From the NCBI RefSeq assembly GCF_003228315.1, contig NZ_CP029693.1, forward strand, positions 2,737,501 through 2,801,500: 64,000 nucleotides of DNA, read 5' to 3'. Below are positions 44,838 to 53,207 of this stretch, piece by piece (position 1 is the first letter of the stretch; every line of letters starts with the position of its first letter). Source of the stretch: Pseudomonas putida (GTDB lineage: Bacteria > Pseudomonadota > Gammaproteobacteria > Pseudomonadales > Pseudomonadaceae). The position numbers and the translations under genes are program-made. Below the pieces are notes generated by a model. The model worked only from the letters and a program-made list of their open reading frames with translations. It searched no databases and was not told where the DNA came from.

Positions 44838-45637
44838 GCGCAATCCTGTTGGCGACCGTCCCAGCGGCTGAACAGTTTTTTCAGCATCGCGGCCGTGTCC
44901 TGGGGACGTTCGAGGGGGAACATATGGCCACCGGGCATGGACAGGGATTCGCCCTGGGGCATGCGCCCGACCGAGCTGGCGTGATGACGCATCACCACCC
45001 GGCTCTTGTGCCCGCGCACCACCGCCAGTGGCACCTGCAATTGCCGGGTGCGGCCAGGGCTGGTGTGAGGGACACCACGGTAGATGCTGATTTCCGTGGC
45101 CGGATCGAAGCGCAGGCGCAGCTTGTCGCCGACTTGCTGCAAGCCGTGCTGCAGGTAGGCATCGAAGCAGTCCGGATCGAAACCACGAAACAGGGTCTTG
45201 CCGGCGAAATAGCGCCGGGCGCTTTCAAGATCGGCGAACTCTTCACGCCTTCCCAGTGTGCGGCCAGCCGGGGTCAGCCTATCGATGAAACCGAAACGCT
45301 TGGCGGCACGGATAACCCATTGATCCGCGCGGGTCAGTACCGGTGAATCGAGCATGACCACCCCGCGGTACAGCTCGGGGCAGCGCAAGGCCGCATGCAG
45401 GTGCAAAACACCACCGAAAGAATGACCGACACCCCACACGGGCGCGGATTGCTGGCGCAGATGATGGATCAGCTCATCCACCAGGTTGTACCAGTTGTCG
45501 TCCGCCGGAAAACGCGGGTCATGGGCATGTTGCTCCAGATGCGTCACCTGATACTCGGGCGCCAGCGCCGCGAACAATTTGCCATAGGTGCCCGAAGGGA
45601 ATCCGTTGGCGTGGGCGAAAAATATCTGTTGCGACAT
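44834..45637 (-). CDS. Alpha/beta hydrolase, second of a coupled pair
   Basis: A 267-residue alpha/beta hydrolase starting MSQQIFFAHANGFPSGTYGK. The nucleophile elbow is GVGHSFGGVL and the likely His is in MPGGHMFPLE. The start at 45637 is the family-typical one; an ATG at 45652 is also possible, and neither has a strong ribosome site. It overlaps the next hydrolase by 4 bases. Confidence 0.85.
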   Translation of the reverse strand: MSQQIFFAHANGFPSGTYGKLFAALAPEYQVTHLEQHAHDPRFPADDNWYNLVDELIHHLRQQSAPVWGVGHSFGGVLHLHAALRCPELYRGVVMLDSPVLTRADQWVIRAAKRFGFIDRLTPAGRTLGRREEFADLESARRYFAGKTLFRGFDPDCFDAYLQHGLQQVGDKLRLRFDPATEISIYRGVPHTSPGRTRQLQVPLAVVRGHKSRVVMRHHASSVGRMPQGESLSMPGGHMFPLERPQDTAAMLKKLFSRWDGRQQDCA

Positions 45638-45749
45638 AACCGGCAAATCCATGAGCGAGAACAGGGCGTTGATTGTCCGTAAGACCGCGTACAGCAGCAA
45701 TGACCGTAACTGACAGGAATGATGACAGTCCGGTCACACGAATACAGAT

Positions 45750-45782
45750 CCTGTGGGAGCGAGCCTGCTCGCTCCTACAGGG
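45750..45782. repeat. Collapsed single REP hairpin
   Basis: CCTGTGGGAGCGAGC-CT-GCTCGCTCCTACAGG: both outer REP arms are present but the central GCGATGG...CCATCGC and the spacer are gone. It forms one compact hairpin between the hydrolase pair and the thioesterase gene. Confidence 0.8.
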
Positions 45783-45789
45783 TGTTGTA

Positions 45790-46233
45790 TCAACGTCCGG
45801 GTGGATTCTCACCCAGCGGCACCACCGCCATGGTCAGGCGCGAAACGCAACTGGCCTTGCCCTCATCGCTGGTCAGGCGAATGTCCCAGACGTGGGTGGT
45901 GCGGCCGATGTGAATGGGCTTGGCCACAGCCGTCACCCGTCCACTGCGCAAACCGCGCAAATGGTTGGCGTTGATTTCCAGGCCCACGCAGTAAAACTTG
46001 CTGGAGTCGATGCACAGGAAGCTGGCCATGGAACCGACGCTCTCGGCCAGCACCACCGAGGCGCCGCCATGCAACAGGCCATAAGGCTGGTGGGTGCGAT
46101 GGTCGATGACCATGCTCGCGGTCAGGGATTCGTCATCGAAGGCTTCGAAGCGAATATCCAGCACCTCGCCGATGGTGTTTTTCTGGATTGCGTTCAACTT
46201 TTCGATGTCGGGAGTGGTGCGCCACAGAGTCAT
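45790..46233 (-). CDS. Hotdog-fold thioesterase (PaaI/YdiI-like)
   Basis: A 147-residue hotdog thioesterase, the counterpart of P. aeruginosa PA1618. The active-site segment QPYGLLHGGASVVLAESVGS has the HGG motif and the catalytic-type Glu. It hydrolyses acyl- or aroyl-CoA thioesters. I chose the ATG at 46233; homologues begin MTLWRTTPDIEKLN. Next to the acyl-CoA synthetase gene, with which it may work. Confidence 0.92.
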   Translation of the reverse strand: MTLWRTTPDIEKLNAIQKNTIGEVLDIRFEAFDDESLTASMVIDHRTHQPYGLLHGGASVVLAESVGSMASFLCIDSSKFYCVGLEINANHLRGLRSGRVTAVAKPIHIGRTTHVWDIRLTSDEGKASCVSRLTMAVVPLGENPPGR

Positions 46234-46265
46234 CGCTGATTTTCCTTGTTGGTTTTGTTCGTGAA

Positions 46266-47921
46266 TCAATCCTGCCACAGCACCGCTTCGCCGCGCTCGC
46301 TCCATTCCTCGAAGCGCGATCCGTAGGCGGCTTCGATCACGTTGCGCTTGATCTTCAGCGTGGGTGTCAGAAAGCCGTTCTCCACGGCCCAACTGTCCTT
46401 GACCACCACCAGCTGACGCAAACGCTCATGCTTGTCCAAGGCGTTGTTGACCTCTTCCAGCAGTTTTTCCAGGCTCGAATGCAACCCGGCCCGCGCCTCC
46501 TGTTGCCCTACCGCCGATAGCACGCACAAGCCCAATGGTGCACTCAGGCCGTCCCCCACCACGCACACCTGTTCGATGCGCGAATGAACCGCCAGGCGGT
46601 TCTCGATGGGTGCCGGTGCCACATATTTGCCTTTGCTGGTCTTGAAGATTTCCTTCAGGCGTCCGGTCAGGCGCAGGTTGCCTTCAGCGTCCTGCTCGCC
46701 CTTGTCGCCGGTACGCAAGAAGCCGTCTTCGGTGAGGGTATCAGCGGTTTTCTGCGGTTCCTTGTAATAGCCGAGCATGGTCGCGTGGCTACGCACCTGT
46801 ACCTCGCCCGCATCGTCGATTCGCACTTCGACCTCAGGGCACGGCTTGCCGATCCATCCTTCCTTGTACTGGCCCGGCAGGCAGATGTGCGAGTAACCAC
46901 AGCTTTCGGTCATGCCATAGACCTCCAGTACGTCGAGCCCGAGTTTCTGATACCAGCGCAACAAGGTCAGCGGCACCGGTGCCGCACCGGACAAGGCCAC
47001 ACGCAAGGCATCCAGCCCCAGACCGGCCAACACTTTGTGACCGACTCGCTTGCCGATGATCGGCAGACCGAGCAGGAAGTCGAGGCGTTTTGCCGGGATC
47101 TTGCTGTACACACCCATCTGGAACTTGGTCCAGATACGCGGCACGCCAAACAGTGCCGTCGGCCGCGCGCGACGCAAGTCGGTGAGGAAGGTGTCGAGGC
47201 TTTCGGCAAAGAACACAGTCTGTCCGGTATAGATAGCCGCCAGTTCGACGAACATGCGCTCGGCAACGTGGCACAGCGGCAGGTAGGACAGCAACCGATC
47301 CGACTCATTCAGGCCAAACAATTGTGTGCCGCGAGAGGTGGCGAATCCCAGGTTACCGAAGCTGTGCATTACGCCCTTGGGCATGCCGGTGGTACCGGAG
47401 GTGTAGATGATGGTCGCCAGTTGATCGGCGCCGGGCCGGGGGTCGTCCTGAATGGGCGAGCTGCGTTGCAGATCGTCCCAGCTGAAATCGAATTCACCCG
47501 GCGGATGCAGGGGCAGGCTGATGGTCACAAGGTCAGGGTTGACCCCACGGGACATGCCGGGCCAGTCATCGAGTTTGCCGACAAAGGCCAGCGCCGCTTC
47601 CGAATGCTCCAGCACCTGGGCCACGGACTCGGCCGTCAGGTTCGGATACAGCGGCACCGAGACATGCCCCGCCATCCAGATCGCCAGGTCGGCGATGATC
47701 CAGTGCGCGCAGTTTTTTGAAATCAGGGCGATATGACTGCCTTGGGGCAATTCGCGGGACCGCAACCAGTGCGCCGCACAGCGGGCCTGATGACCGACAT
47801 CGGCCCAAGTCAGGGTCTCGACCTGGCCGCCACCGATGGGCTGGACCATGAAGCGCTGACGGGGATGGCGGGCTTCACGCTCGTAGAACACGTCCAGCGG
47901 CAAACGAAAAGCAGCAGACAT
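46266..47921 (-). CDS. AMP-binding acyl-CoA synthetase
   Basis: A 551-residue long-chain acyl-CoA synthetase-like enzyme, in the position of PA1617. It activates a fatty acid with ATP and CoA. The AMP-binding signature is IYTSGTTGMPKGVMHS and the later motif is YGMTESCGYSHI. C-terminal domain LTGRLKEIFKTSKGKYVAPA carries the catalytic Lys region. Start at 47921 after GGAGCGAGTCGC; the upstream frame is not used. 32 bases before the thioesterase gene. Confidence 0.93.
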   Translation of the reverse strand: MSAAFRLPLDVFYEREARHPRQRFMVQPIGGGQVETLTWADVGHQARCAAHWLRSRELPQGSHIALISKNCAHWIIADLAIWMAGHVSVPLYPNLTAESVAQVLEHSEAALAFVGKLDDWPGMSRGVNPDLVTISLPLHPPGEFDFSWDDLQRSSPIQDDPRPGADQLATIIYTSGTTGMPKGVMHSFGNLGFATSRGTQLFGLNESDRLLSYLPLCHVAERMFVELAAIYTGQTVFFAESLDTFLTDLRRARPTALFGVPRIWTKFQMGVYSKIPAKRLDFLLGLPIIGKRVGHKVLAGLGLDALRVALSGAAPVPLTLLRWYQKLGLDVLEVYGMTESCGYSHICLPGQYKEGWIGKPCPEVEVRIDDAGEVQVRSHATMLGYYKEPQKTADTLTEDGFLRTGDKGEQDAEGNLRLTGRLKEIFKTSKGKYVAPAPIENRLAVHSRIEQVCVVGDGLSAPLGLCVLSAVGQQEARAGLHSSLEKLLEEVNNALDKHERLRQLVVVKDSWAVENGFLTPTLKIKRNVIEAAYGSRFEEWSERGEAVLWQD

Positions 47922-48017
47922 GCGACTCGCTCCTTTGTTTTTGTTGTGGAGCAAGCGTAGCCAACCAAGCAAGTGCTTGGTTGATAATTTCATACAATTT
48001 TTTAAACGACGCTATCC

Positions 48018-48086
48018 CTGTAGGAGCAAGGCTTGCCCGCGATGGCATCCTCAAGATTGCCATCGCGAGCAAGCCTTGCTCCTACA
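48018..48086. repeat. Paired REP palindromes between sixA and the acyl-CoA synthetase gene
   Basis: CTGTAGGAGCAAGGCTTGCC...GCGATGG faces CCATCGCGAGCAAGCCTTGC...CTACA, with a short spacer of about 15 bases. The arms use the AAGGCTTGC variant. Confidence 0.9.
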
Positions 48087-48099
48087 AAAGCACATGCAT

Positions 48100-48555
48100 T
48101 TATGGGTGCTTGATGCTGTTGAGCTTCATCGATCCGATCAGCAGTTCCTCGCCCTTCAATTCGGCAAGGCCGGCGGTGCTGACTTTTTCCGGTGGATGCC
48201 CGGCGCCATGCTGCAGGTAGCTCAGCAGGTTGCCCACCAGCGGGTTGTGGCTGACCAGCAGGACATTGCTGACCGACACCAGTTGCTCGGCCACCTTGTC
48301 CGGATCGGTTTCCGGGGTCAGCCAATCGACGGTGCGGATCTCCGGCTCGAAACCCAGGGCATCACGCACCAGTTGCGCGGTCTGCTGCGCACGCAAATAA
48401 GGGCTGGAATAGATCGCGGTGACAGGCTGCCCGATCAACCGGGCAGCACTGCGCAGCACTTCTTCACGACCATGGTCGGTCAACGCCCGCTGCGAATCGT
48501 GGGGCTGAGCCCCGTGTGGTTCGGCTTCACCATGACGCAATACCCAGAGTTTCAT
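48100..48555 (-). CDS. sixA: Phosphohistidine phosphatase SixA
   Basis: SixA, 151 residues, is a small histidine phosphatase that removes phosphate from His-phosphorylated Hpt domains and PTS proteins. The RHG motif (LRHGEAEP) contains the catalytic His8; the second His is in VSHNPLVGNL. It overlaps the DUF4389 gene by 4 bases. A hybrid kinase gene lies about 4.6 kb away, but a functional link is not shown. Confidence 0.95.
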   Translation of the reverse strand: MKLWVLRHGEAEPHGAQPHDSQRALTDHGREEVLRSAARLIGQPVTAIYSSPYLRAQQTAQLVRDALGFEPEIRTVDWLTPETDPDKVAEQLVSVSNVLLVSHNPLVGNLLSYLQHGAGHPPEKVSTAGLAELKGEELLIGSMKLNSIKHP

Positions 48556-48899
48556 AGCTTGGGTTCCTCATCTCGGGCCGGATGTGGGGCTGGCGCCACG
48601 ACGTGCGGCGCTTCACCTTCCGGCGTACGCGGCGCTGGCCAATCGGCGAACGGCCAAGGCTTCTGGTCGCTGTGAAAACTGCCGAACCGGCCGATCTGCG
48701 CCAGAAACTGGCTCAGACTGTCGCCGAAATTCATCAGGCTGGCGCTTGGGGCGCCATAGATCAAACGATAGATCAACTGCACCAGTACAACGGCGCCCAG
48801 GATGAACTGCGCTACTTGCCAGACCAGCACAAAAACGATCATCCACAGCACCCGCAACAGAATGGACTCGTATTTGGCTTCCAGTTTTTGATCGCTCAT
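48552..48899 (-). CDS. DUF4389 membrane protein
   Basis: A 115-residue protein with two hydrophobic segments near the N-terminus (ILLRVLWMIVFVLVWQVAQF, then ILGAVVLVQLIYRLIYG), a conserved DUF4389 region (LSQFLAQIGRFGSFHSDQKP, then WPFADWP) and a proline-rich tail. It is translated just upstream of sixA with a 4-base overlap. Function unknown. Confidence 0.9.
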   Translation of the reverse strand: MSDQKLEAKYESILLRVLWMIVFVLVWQVAQFILGAVVLVQLIYRLIYGAPSASLMNFGDSLSQFLAQIGRFGSFHSDQKPWPFADWPAPRTPEGEAPHVVAPAPHPARDEEPKL

Positions 48900-48929
48900 G
48901 TCTTGCTCCGTACCTGTAAATTGGAGGGC

Positions 48930-49955
48930 TCAGTTGAAACCGCTGGTGGAAATGAAGTCGACATCGGTTTTTGGCTCGCCGCGCATCAGTAACCCGATCA
49001 CCTGCTCAAGCGTGCGCCCTTCGAACAGAATCGCGTGCAATCCGGCGACCAGCGGCATGTAGACCCCCACTTCCTGAGCCTTGGCCTTGAGCACCTTGAG
49101 GGTATTCACGCCTTCGGCGACTTCGCCCAGGCGGTTCACTGCCTCTTCCAGGCTCAAGCCCTGGCCGAGGGCAAATCCGACCTGGTAATTGCGGCTTTTG
49201 GGCGACGAACAGGTGACGATCAAATCGCCCACGCCCGCCAGCCCCAGGAACGTCATCGGGTTGGCGCCCTGATTCACCGCAAAGCGGGTCATCTCCGCCA
49301 GCGCCCGTGTGATCAGCATGCTCTTGGTGTTTTCGCCCATGTTCAGCGCCACGGCCATCCCGGCGATGATCGCGTAGCAGTTCTTCAATGCGCCGCCCAG
49401 TTCGACGCCAAAACGGTCGGCGCTGGCGTACACGCGGAACGTACGACCATGCAACACGGCTTGCACCTGCTCGCAGAGCGCTTCGTCTTCGCTGGCGACC
49501 ACGGTGGCCGTCAGCGCGTGTTCGGCGATTTCACGGGCCAGGTTCGGCCCGGACAACACGCCGATGCGCGCCTGCGGGGCGATCTCTTCGAGGATCTGGC
49601 TCATGAGTTTGAAGGTGTGGGCCTCAATGCCCTTGGTCAGGCTCACCAGCATTTTGCCGCGCAGCCGCTCGGCGTGCGGCGCCAGCACCGAGCGCAGCGC
49701 GCTGGAGGGCAGCGCGACGAAATTCAGGTCGCAGGCTTCGAGGGTGGCTTGCAGGTCTGTCACCGGGGTCACACCCGGCAGAACCTTGATGCCTTTGAGA
49801 TAACGCGGGTTCTCGCGATTGACCCGAATGGCTTCCGCCTGTTCCGGATCACGCATCCATTGCAGGACCTGATGTCCGTTTTCGGCCAGCAGGTTAGCCA
49901 CGGCGGTACCAAAACTTCCGCCTCCCAGAACCGCAATCGGGCGCTGTTCAGTCAT
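48930..49955 (-). CDS. gpsA: NAD(P)-dependent glycerol-3-phosphate dehydrogenase GpsA
   Basis: GpsA, 341 residues, makes sn-glycerol-3-phosphate for phospholipids. The NAD(P) motif is [16 protein letters not shown]; the catalytic Lys region is [21 protein letters not shown] chose the ATG at 49955 where homologues begin ([10 protein letters not shown]); the upstream frame is not used. It faces away from the TonB receptor gene. Confidence 0.96.
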   Translation of the reverse strand: MTEQRPIAVLGGGSFGTAVANLLAENGHQVLQWMRDPEQAEAIRVNRENPRYLKGIKVLPGVTPVTDLQATLEACDLNFVALPSSALRSVLAPHAERLRGKMLVSLTKGIEAHTFKLMSQILEEIAPQARIGVLSGPNLAREIAEHALTATVVASEDEALCEQVQAVLHGRTFRVYASADRFGVELGGALKNCYAIIAGMAVALNMGENTKSMLITRALAEMTRFAVNQGANPMTFLGLAGVGDLIVTCSSPKSRNYQVGFALGQGLSLEEAVNRLGEVAEGVNTLKVLKAKAQEVGVYMPLVAGLHAILFEGRTLEQVIGLLMRGEPKTDVDFISTSGFN

Positions 49956-50150
49956 ATGCAATCCGTTAATCCATACCAGTGGCGATGTCGGCATTATACG
50001 GAGCGCCAAGGTGGCGGCCAGCCCTCGAATAAATTACTGCTGCAGAACCGATTAAGTTCAAGAAAAGCGGGGAAAGTGCCGACATCGTGACTGGAAATAT
50101 GACCCGGCTCGGTTAACATGCGCGCCAACTATCAATGACAAGGACGTGTT

Positions 50151-52274
50151 GTGTCGCAGGACTCACCCTCACCCCGCTCGCCCCTGGTACTGGCGCTGAT
50201 TCTCAGCACGCCCGTACTGGGCGACGATTTGTTTCTCGACAGCGATCCGTTGCCGCAAGTGCTGACGGCCACACGCTTGAAACAGTCGCCAGCGGCGGTG
50301 CCGGGAAGCATGACGGTGATCGACAACAGCCTGATCACCGCCAGCGGTGCCCGCGACATCAGCGAAGTGCTACGGCTGGTGCCGGGCATGATGGTCGGCA
50401 ACCTCAGCGGCAATCAGGCGACGGTGAACTATCACGGAACCAATGCCACCCAGGCGCGACGCATGCAGGTACTGATCGATGGCCGTTCGGTCTATCGCCC
50501 GGGCCTTGCCACCGTGGACTGGAGCGACATTCCGGTGGCCATGGAGGATATCGAGCGGATCGAAGTTTTCCGTGGCCCGAACACCGTCAGCTATGGCGCC
50601 AATGCGTTGATGGCAGTGGTCAACATCATCACGCGCAACCCGGCGGACAGCCACGGTACGCGGATCAAGGTCACCCGTGGCCAGCGCGGCATCGATGACT
50701 TCTATGCCAGCCAGGGTGTGGGCTGGGATGACGGCGACCTGCGTTTGTCCCTTTCCGGCCAGCAGGACGATGGTTTCGATAGCGACCGCAATGGTTCCGA
50801 TTACCGCGACAGTCGCCGCTTGAACCGCTTCAATCTGGCCGTCAGTCAGGCACTTGATGAACGGCAAAGCATCGATTGGCAATTGAACGCCAAGGAAGGC
50901 AGCAACCAGCGTCCCTATACCTACCGTCCGGTGTTCTCCGGGATTACCAGCTCCGGGAACAATTCCGACGTCACCGCCAAGGACTACGCCGGTTCGCTGC
51001 GCTGGAACCTCGACATTGATCCCGATCACAGTCTGTACATTCAGGGTTCGGCCCAGCATTGGGATCGTCAGCAGACCTGGCGCGCCTGCGATGCTGAGCT
51101 ATCGTTCAGCCCGCAACTGACGCAGCTCTGGCAGCTCAACCCGAACTACACCGAACGCCTGGCCCGCAGCATCGAGAGTTTCATCGCTCCCGGTGCACCC
51201 GCAGGCGATCCGTCACAACAGGCATTGGCCAACCAGGTCCTCGACCAATGGCGCAACGGCGCCAGCCAGACGGTTTGCGGCAACATCGACCAAAGCACCC
51301 GGGAATCACGCTACGACCTCGAATTGCAGGACACCCTGAGCCTGTCCGACAGCCTGCGGCTGGTCAGTGGCTTGAACTACCGATACGACCGCGCGGACTC
51401 CGAAACCTACTTCAATGGCACCCTCGACGACACCACCTGGCGAGCGTTCGGCCAGCTCGAATGGCGCGCCAGCGAACACTGGCTGCTGCAGGGCGGAGCC
51501 ATGTTCGAAGACACCCGATTGATCGGCAGTTCGCTGACCCCGCGCGTGGCGGTCAACTACCTGATCAACCCGCGCCACGGTTTGCGTGCGGTGTACTCCG
51601 AAGCCATCCGTTCGCCGGACATGTTCGAGAACAGCGTCAACTGGAGTTACCGGGTTACCAACCTCAAACCTGCGGCCTATGGCCAGTCCAGTGCCCGCTA
51701 TTTCGTCAGTACCCGCGGCCCCGGCGATCTCGATCAGGAACACATGCGCTCCCGGGAGCTGGGTTACAACGGCTACTTCGCCGACTTTGGGCTGGCGGTC
51801 GACGTGAAGCTGTTCCACGACGAAATCACCGGGATGATCAGCGAACCGCTGCGCAACAACCAGTTCATCGCGAGCAATGCCAACACCGCACGCTTTTCCG
51901 GCGCCGAGACGCAGCTCGACTGGCGAATCGACCAGGATGATCGCCTGCGCCTGACCTACGCCTATGTCGATGCTGACGCGAGCAATCCCCAGGACGCCCA
52001 ACAGACCGCGCGTAACAGTGGCTCCGCTGGCTGGCTGCGCGATTGGGGCCACGGCTGGAACAGCGCACTCTTCTACTATGGCGACGATGCCCTCAACGGC
52101 TATCGCTTCGAACGCGTCGACACGCGCATCGCCAAACGCATCGGCCTGGGCAAGTCCAGCCTGGAGCTGGCCGGCGTGCTCCAGCAACGCCTCGACCATC
52201 AGCCCACCACCTTCGTCGACAACAATTACGACGAACGCCGGGTCATTTATTTCAGCGCGGAGCTGGCGTTTTAA
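50151..52274 (+). CDS. TonB-dependent outer-membrane receptor
   Basis: A 707-residue receptor. A signal peptide (to about residue 24, LALILSTPVLG), a TonB-box-like segment (PLPQVLTATRLKQ) and a plug domain (about 45-160: EVLRLVPGMMVGNLSGNQ, then MEDIERIEVFRGPNTVSYGA) precede a 22-strand barrel ending in FSAELAF. The GTG start at 50151 follows AAGGA and is the only plausible start. The stop codon is directly followed by the next ATG with no gap. The ligand is unknown; there is no siderophore gene, Fur box or sigma-factor pair nearby. Confidence 0.9.
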   Translation: MSQDSPSPRSPLVLALILSTPVLGDDLFLDSDPLPQVLTATRLKQSPAAVPGSMTVIDNSLITASGARDISEVLRLVPGMMVGNLSGNQATVNYHGTNATQARRMQVLIDGRSVYRPGLATVDWSDIPVAMEDIERIEVFRGPNTVSYGANALMAVVNIITRNPADSHGTRIKVTRGQRGIDDFYASQGVGWDDGDLRLSLSGQQDDGFDSDRNGSDYRDSRRLNRFNLAVSQALDERQSIDWQLNAKEGSNQRPYTYRPVFSGITSSGNNSDVTAKDYAGSLRWNLDIDPDHSLYIQGSAQHWDRQQTWRACDAELSFSPQLTQLWQLNPNYTERLARSIESFIAPGAPAGDPSQQALANQVLDQWRNGASQTVCGNIDQSTRESRYDLELQDTLSLSDSLRLVSGLNYRYDRADSETYFNGTLDDTTWRAFGQLEWRASEHWLLQGGAMFEDTRLIGSSLTPRVAVNYLINPRHGLRAVYSEAIRSPDMFENSVNWSYRVTNLKPAAYGQSSARYFVSTRGPGDLDQEHMRSRELGYNGYFADFGLAVDVKLFHDEITGMISEPLRNNQFIASNANTARFSGAETQLDWRIDQDDRLRLTYAYVDADASNPQDAQQTARNSGSAGWLRDWGHGWNSALFYYGDDALNGYRFERVDTRIAKRIGLGKSSLELAGVLQQRLDHQPTTFVDNNYDERRVIYFSAELAF

Positions 52275-53207
52275 ATGGCCCATTGTCCGGCGCGCAAGAG
52301 GCCAGGTGTCCTGCACCTGCTGGCCGTGCTGTGCCTGGCAATCGGCAGCTGGCTGAGCAGCCTTTCGGCCAGTGCCGCGGACATCCTGCTGACCGGCGTC
52401 GAAGACAGCCCCGGCGTGCAAGCCTTCGTGCAGGCCCTGCGTGAACGGCGCCCCGGCGATCACGTGCGTTTCCAGCCGCTGGCCGACGTGCCGACGCCGG
52501 CAGCACTGGCGCCCGACATTCGCTTGATTCTCCTCGACCTGCCGAGCCTCGACTGGCGCCTGCAAGATGAGCAAGGCCCGGCGACGCTGGTTTTGCGCAT
52601 CAGCCGTCTGCAAGCCCGACAACGCCTGGGTGAAACACATCCCCCGCATCTCAGCCTGCTATGGAGCGATCCGCCGCTTGAGCGCCAGTTGCAACTGACC
52701 CGGACGCTCCTGCCCCAGGCCAAACGGATCGGCGTGCTGTATGACGATCACAGCGAGTTCCTGCTGGCGGAGCTGCGCCGGGCCGCTCATCCCCTGGGCC
52801 TCGAGGTAGTGACTCAGCGCTGGGACAACACCCACGACAGCCGCCCCTTGCAAACCTTGCTCAATCGCAGCGATGTGCTGCTGGGCCTGGATGACCCCGA
52901 CCTGTACAACCCGAAAACGGCTAAAAACCTGCTGCTGAGCAGCTATTCGCGACAGTTGGCGCTGATCGGCCCCAACGCAGGGTTCGTCAGGGCCGGCAGT
53001 CTGGCCAGCACCTACAGCGATCAGAGCGACTGGCTGGCCATTCTCGATGATCTGCTCGACCAGTCACCCGCGACCTGGCCGCGCACGTACTATCCGCCGC
53101 GTTTCAAGGTTTCAAGTAACTCGCAGGTGGCTCGTTCATTAGGTATTGAACAGATAAACGAAACATCTGTCGCAACACTGTTGGCTGAAAGAGAGCGCCG
53201 CCCATGA
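52275..53207 (+). CDS. Periplasmic ABC-type substrate-binding protein
   Basis: A 310-residue protein with a signal peptide (cleavage near SASA-ADILL, about residue 34). The fold pattern and stretches such as AKRIGVLYDDHSEFLLAELR and RSDVLLGLDDPDLYNPKTAK resemble the ABC_sub_bind family. No ABC permease or ATPase gene is near, so it more likely senses or presents a ligand. It abuts the receptor gene and overlaps the kinase start by 4 bases (ATGA), so it is translated as part of one unit. Confidence 0.85.
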   Translation: MAHCPARKRPGVLHLLAVLCLAIGSWLSSLSASAADILLTGVEDSPGVQAFVQALRERRPGDHVRFQPLADVPTPAALAPDIRLILLDLPSLDWRLQDEQGPATLVLRISRLQARQRLGETHPPHLSLLWSDPPLERQLQLTRTLLPQAKRIGVLYDDHSEFLLAELRRAAHPLGLEVVTQRWDNTHDSRPLQTLLNRSDVLLGLDDPDLYNPKTAKNLLLSSYSRQLALIGPNAGFVRAGSLASTYSDQSDWLAILDDLLDQSPATWPRTYYPPRFKVSSNSQVARSLGIEQINETSVATLLAERERRP

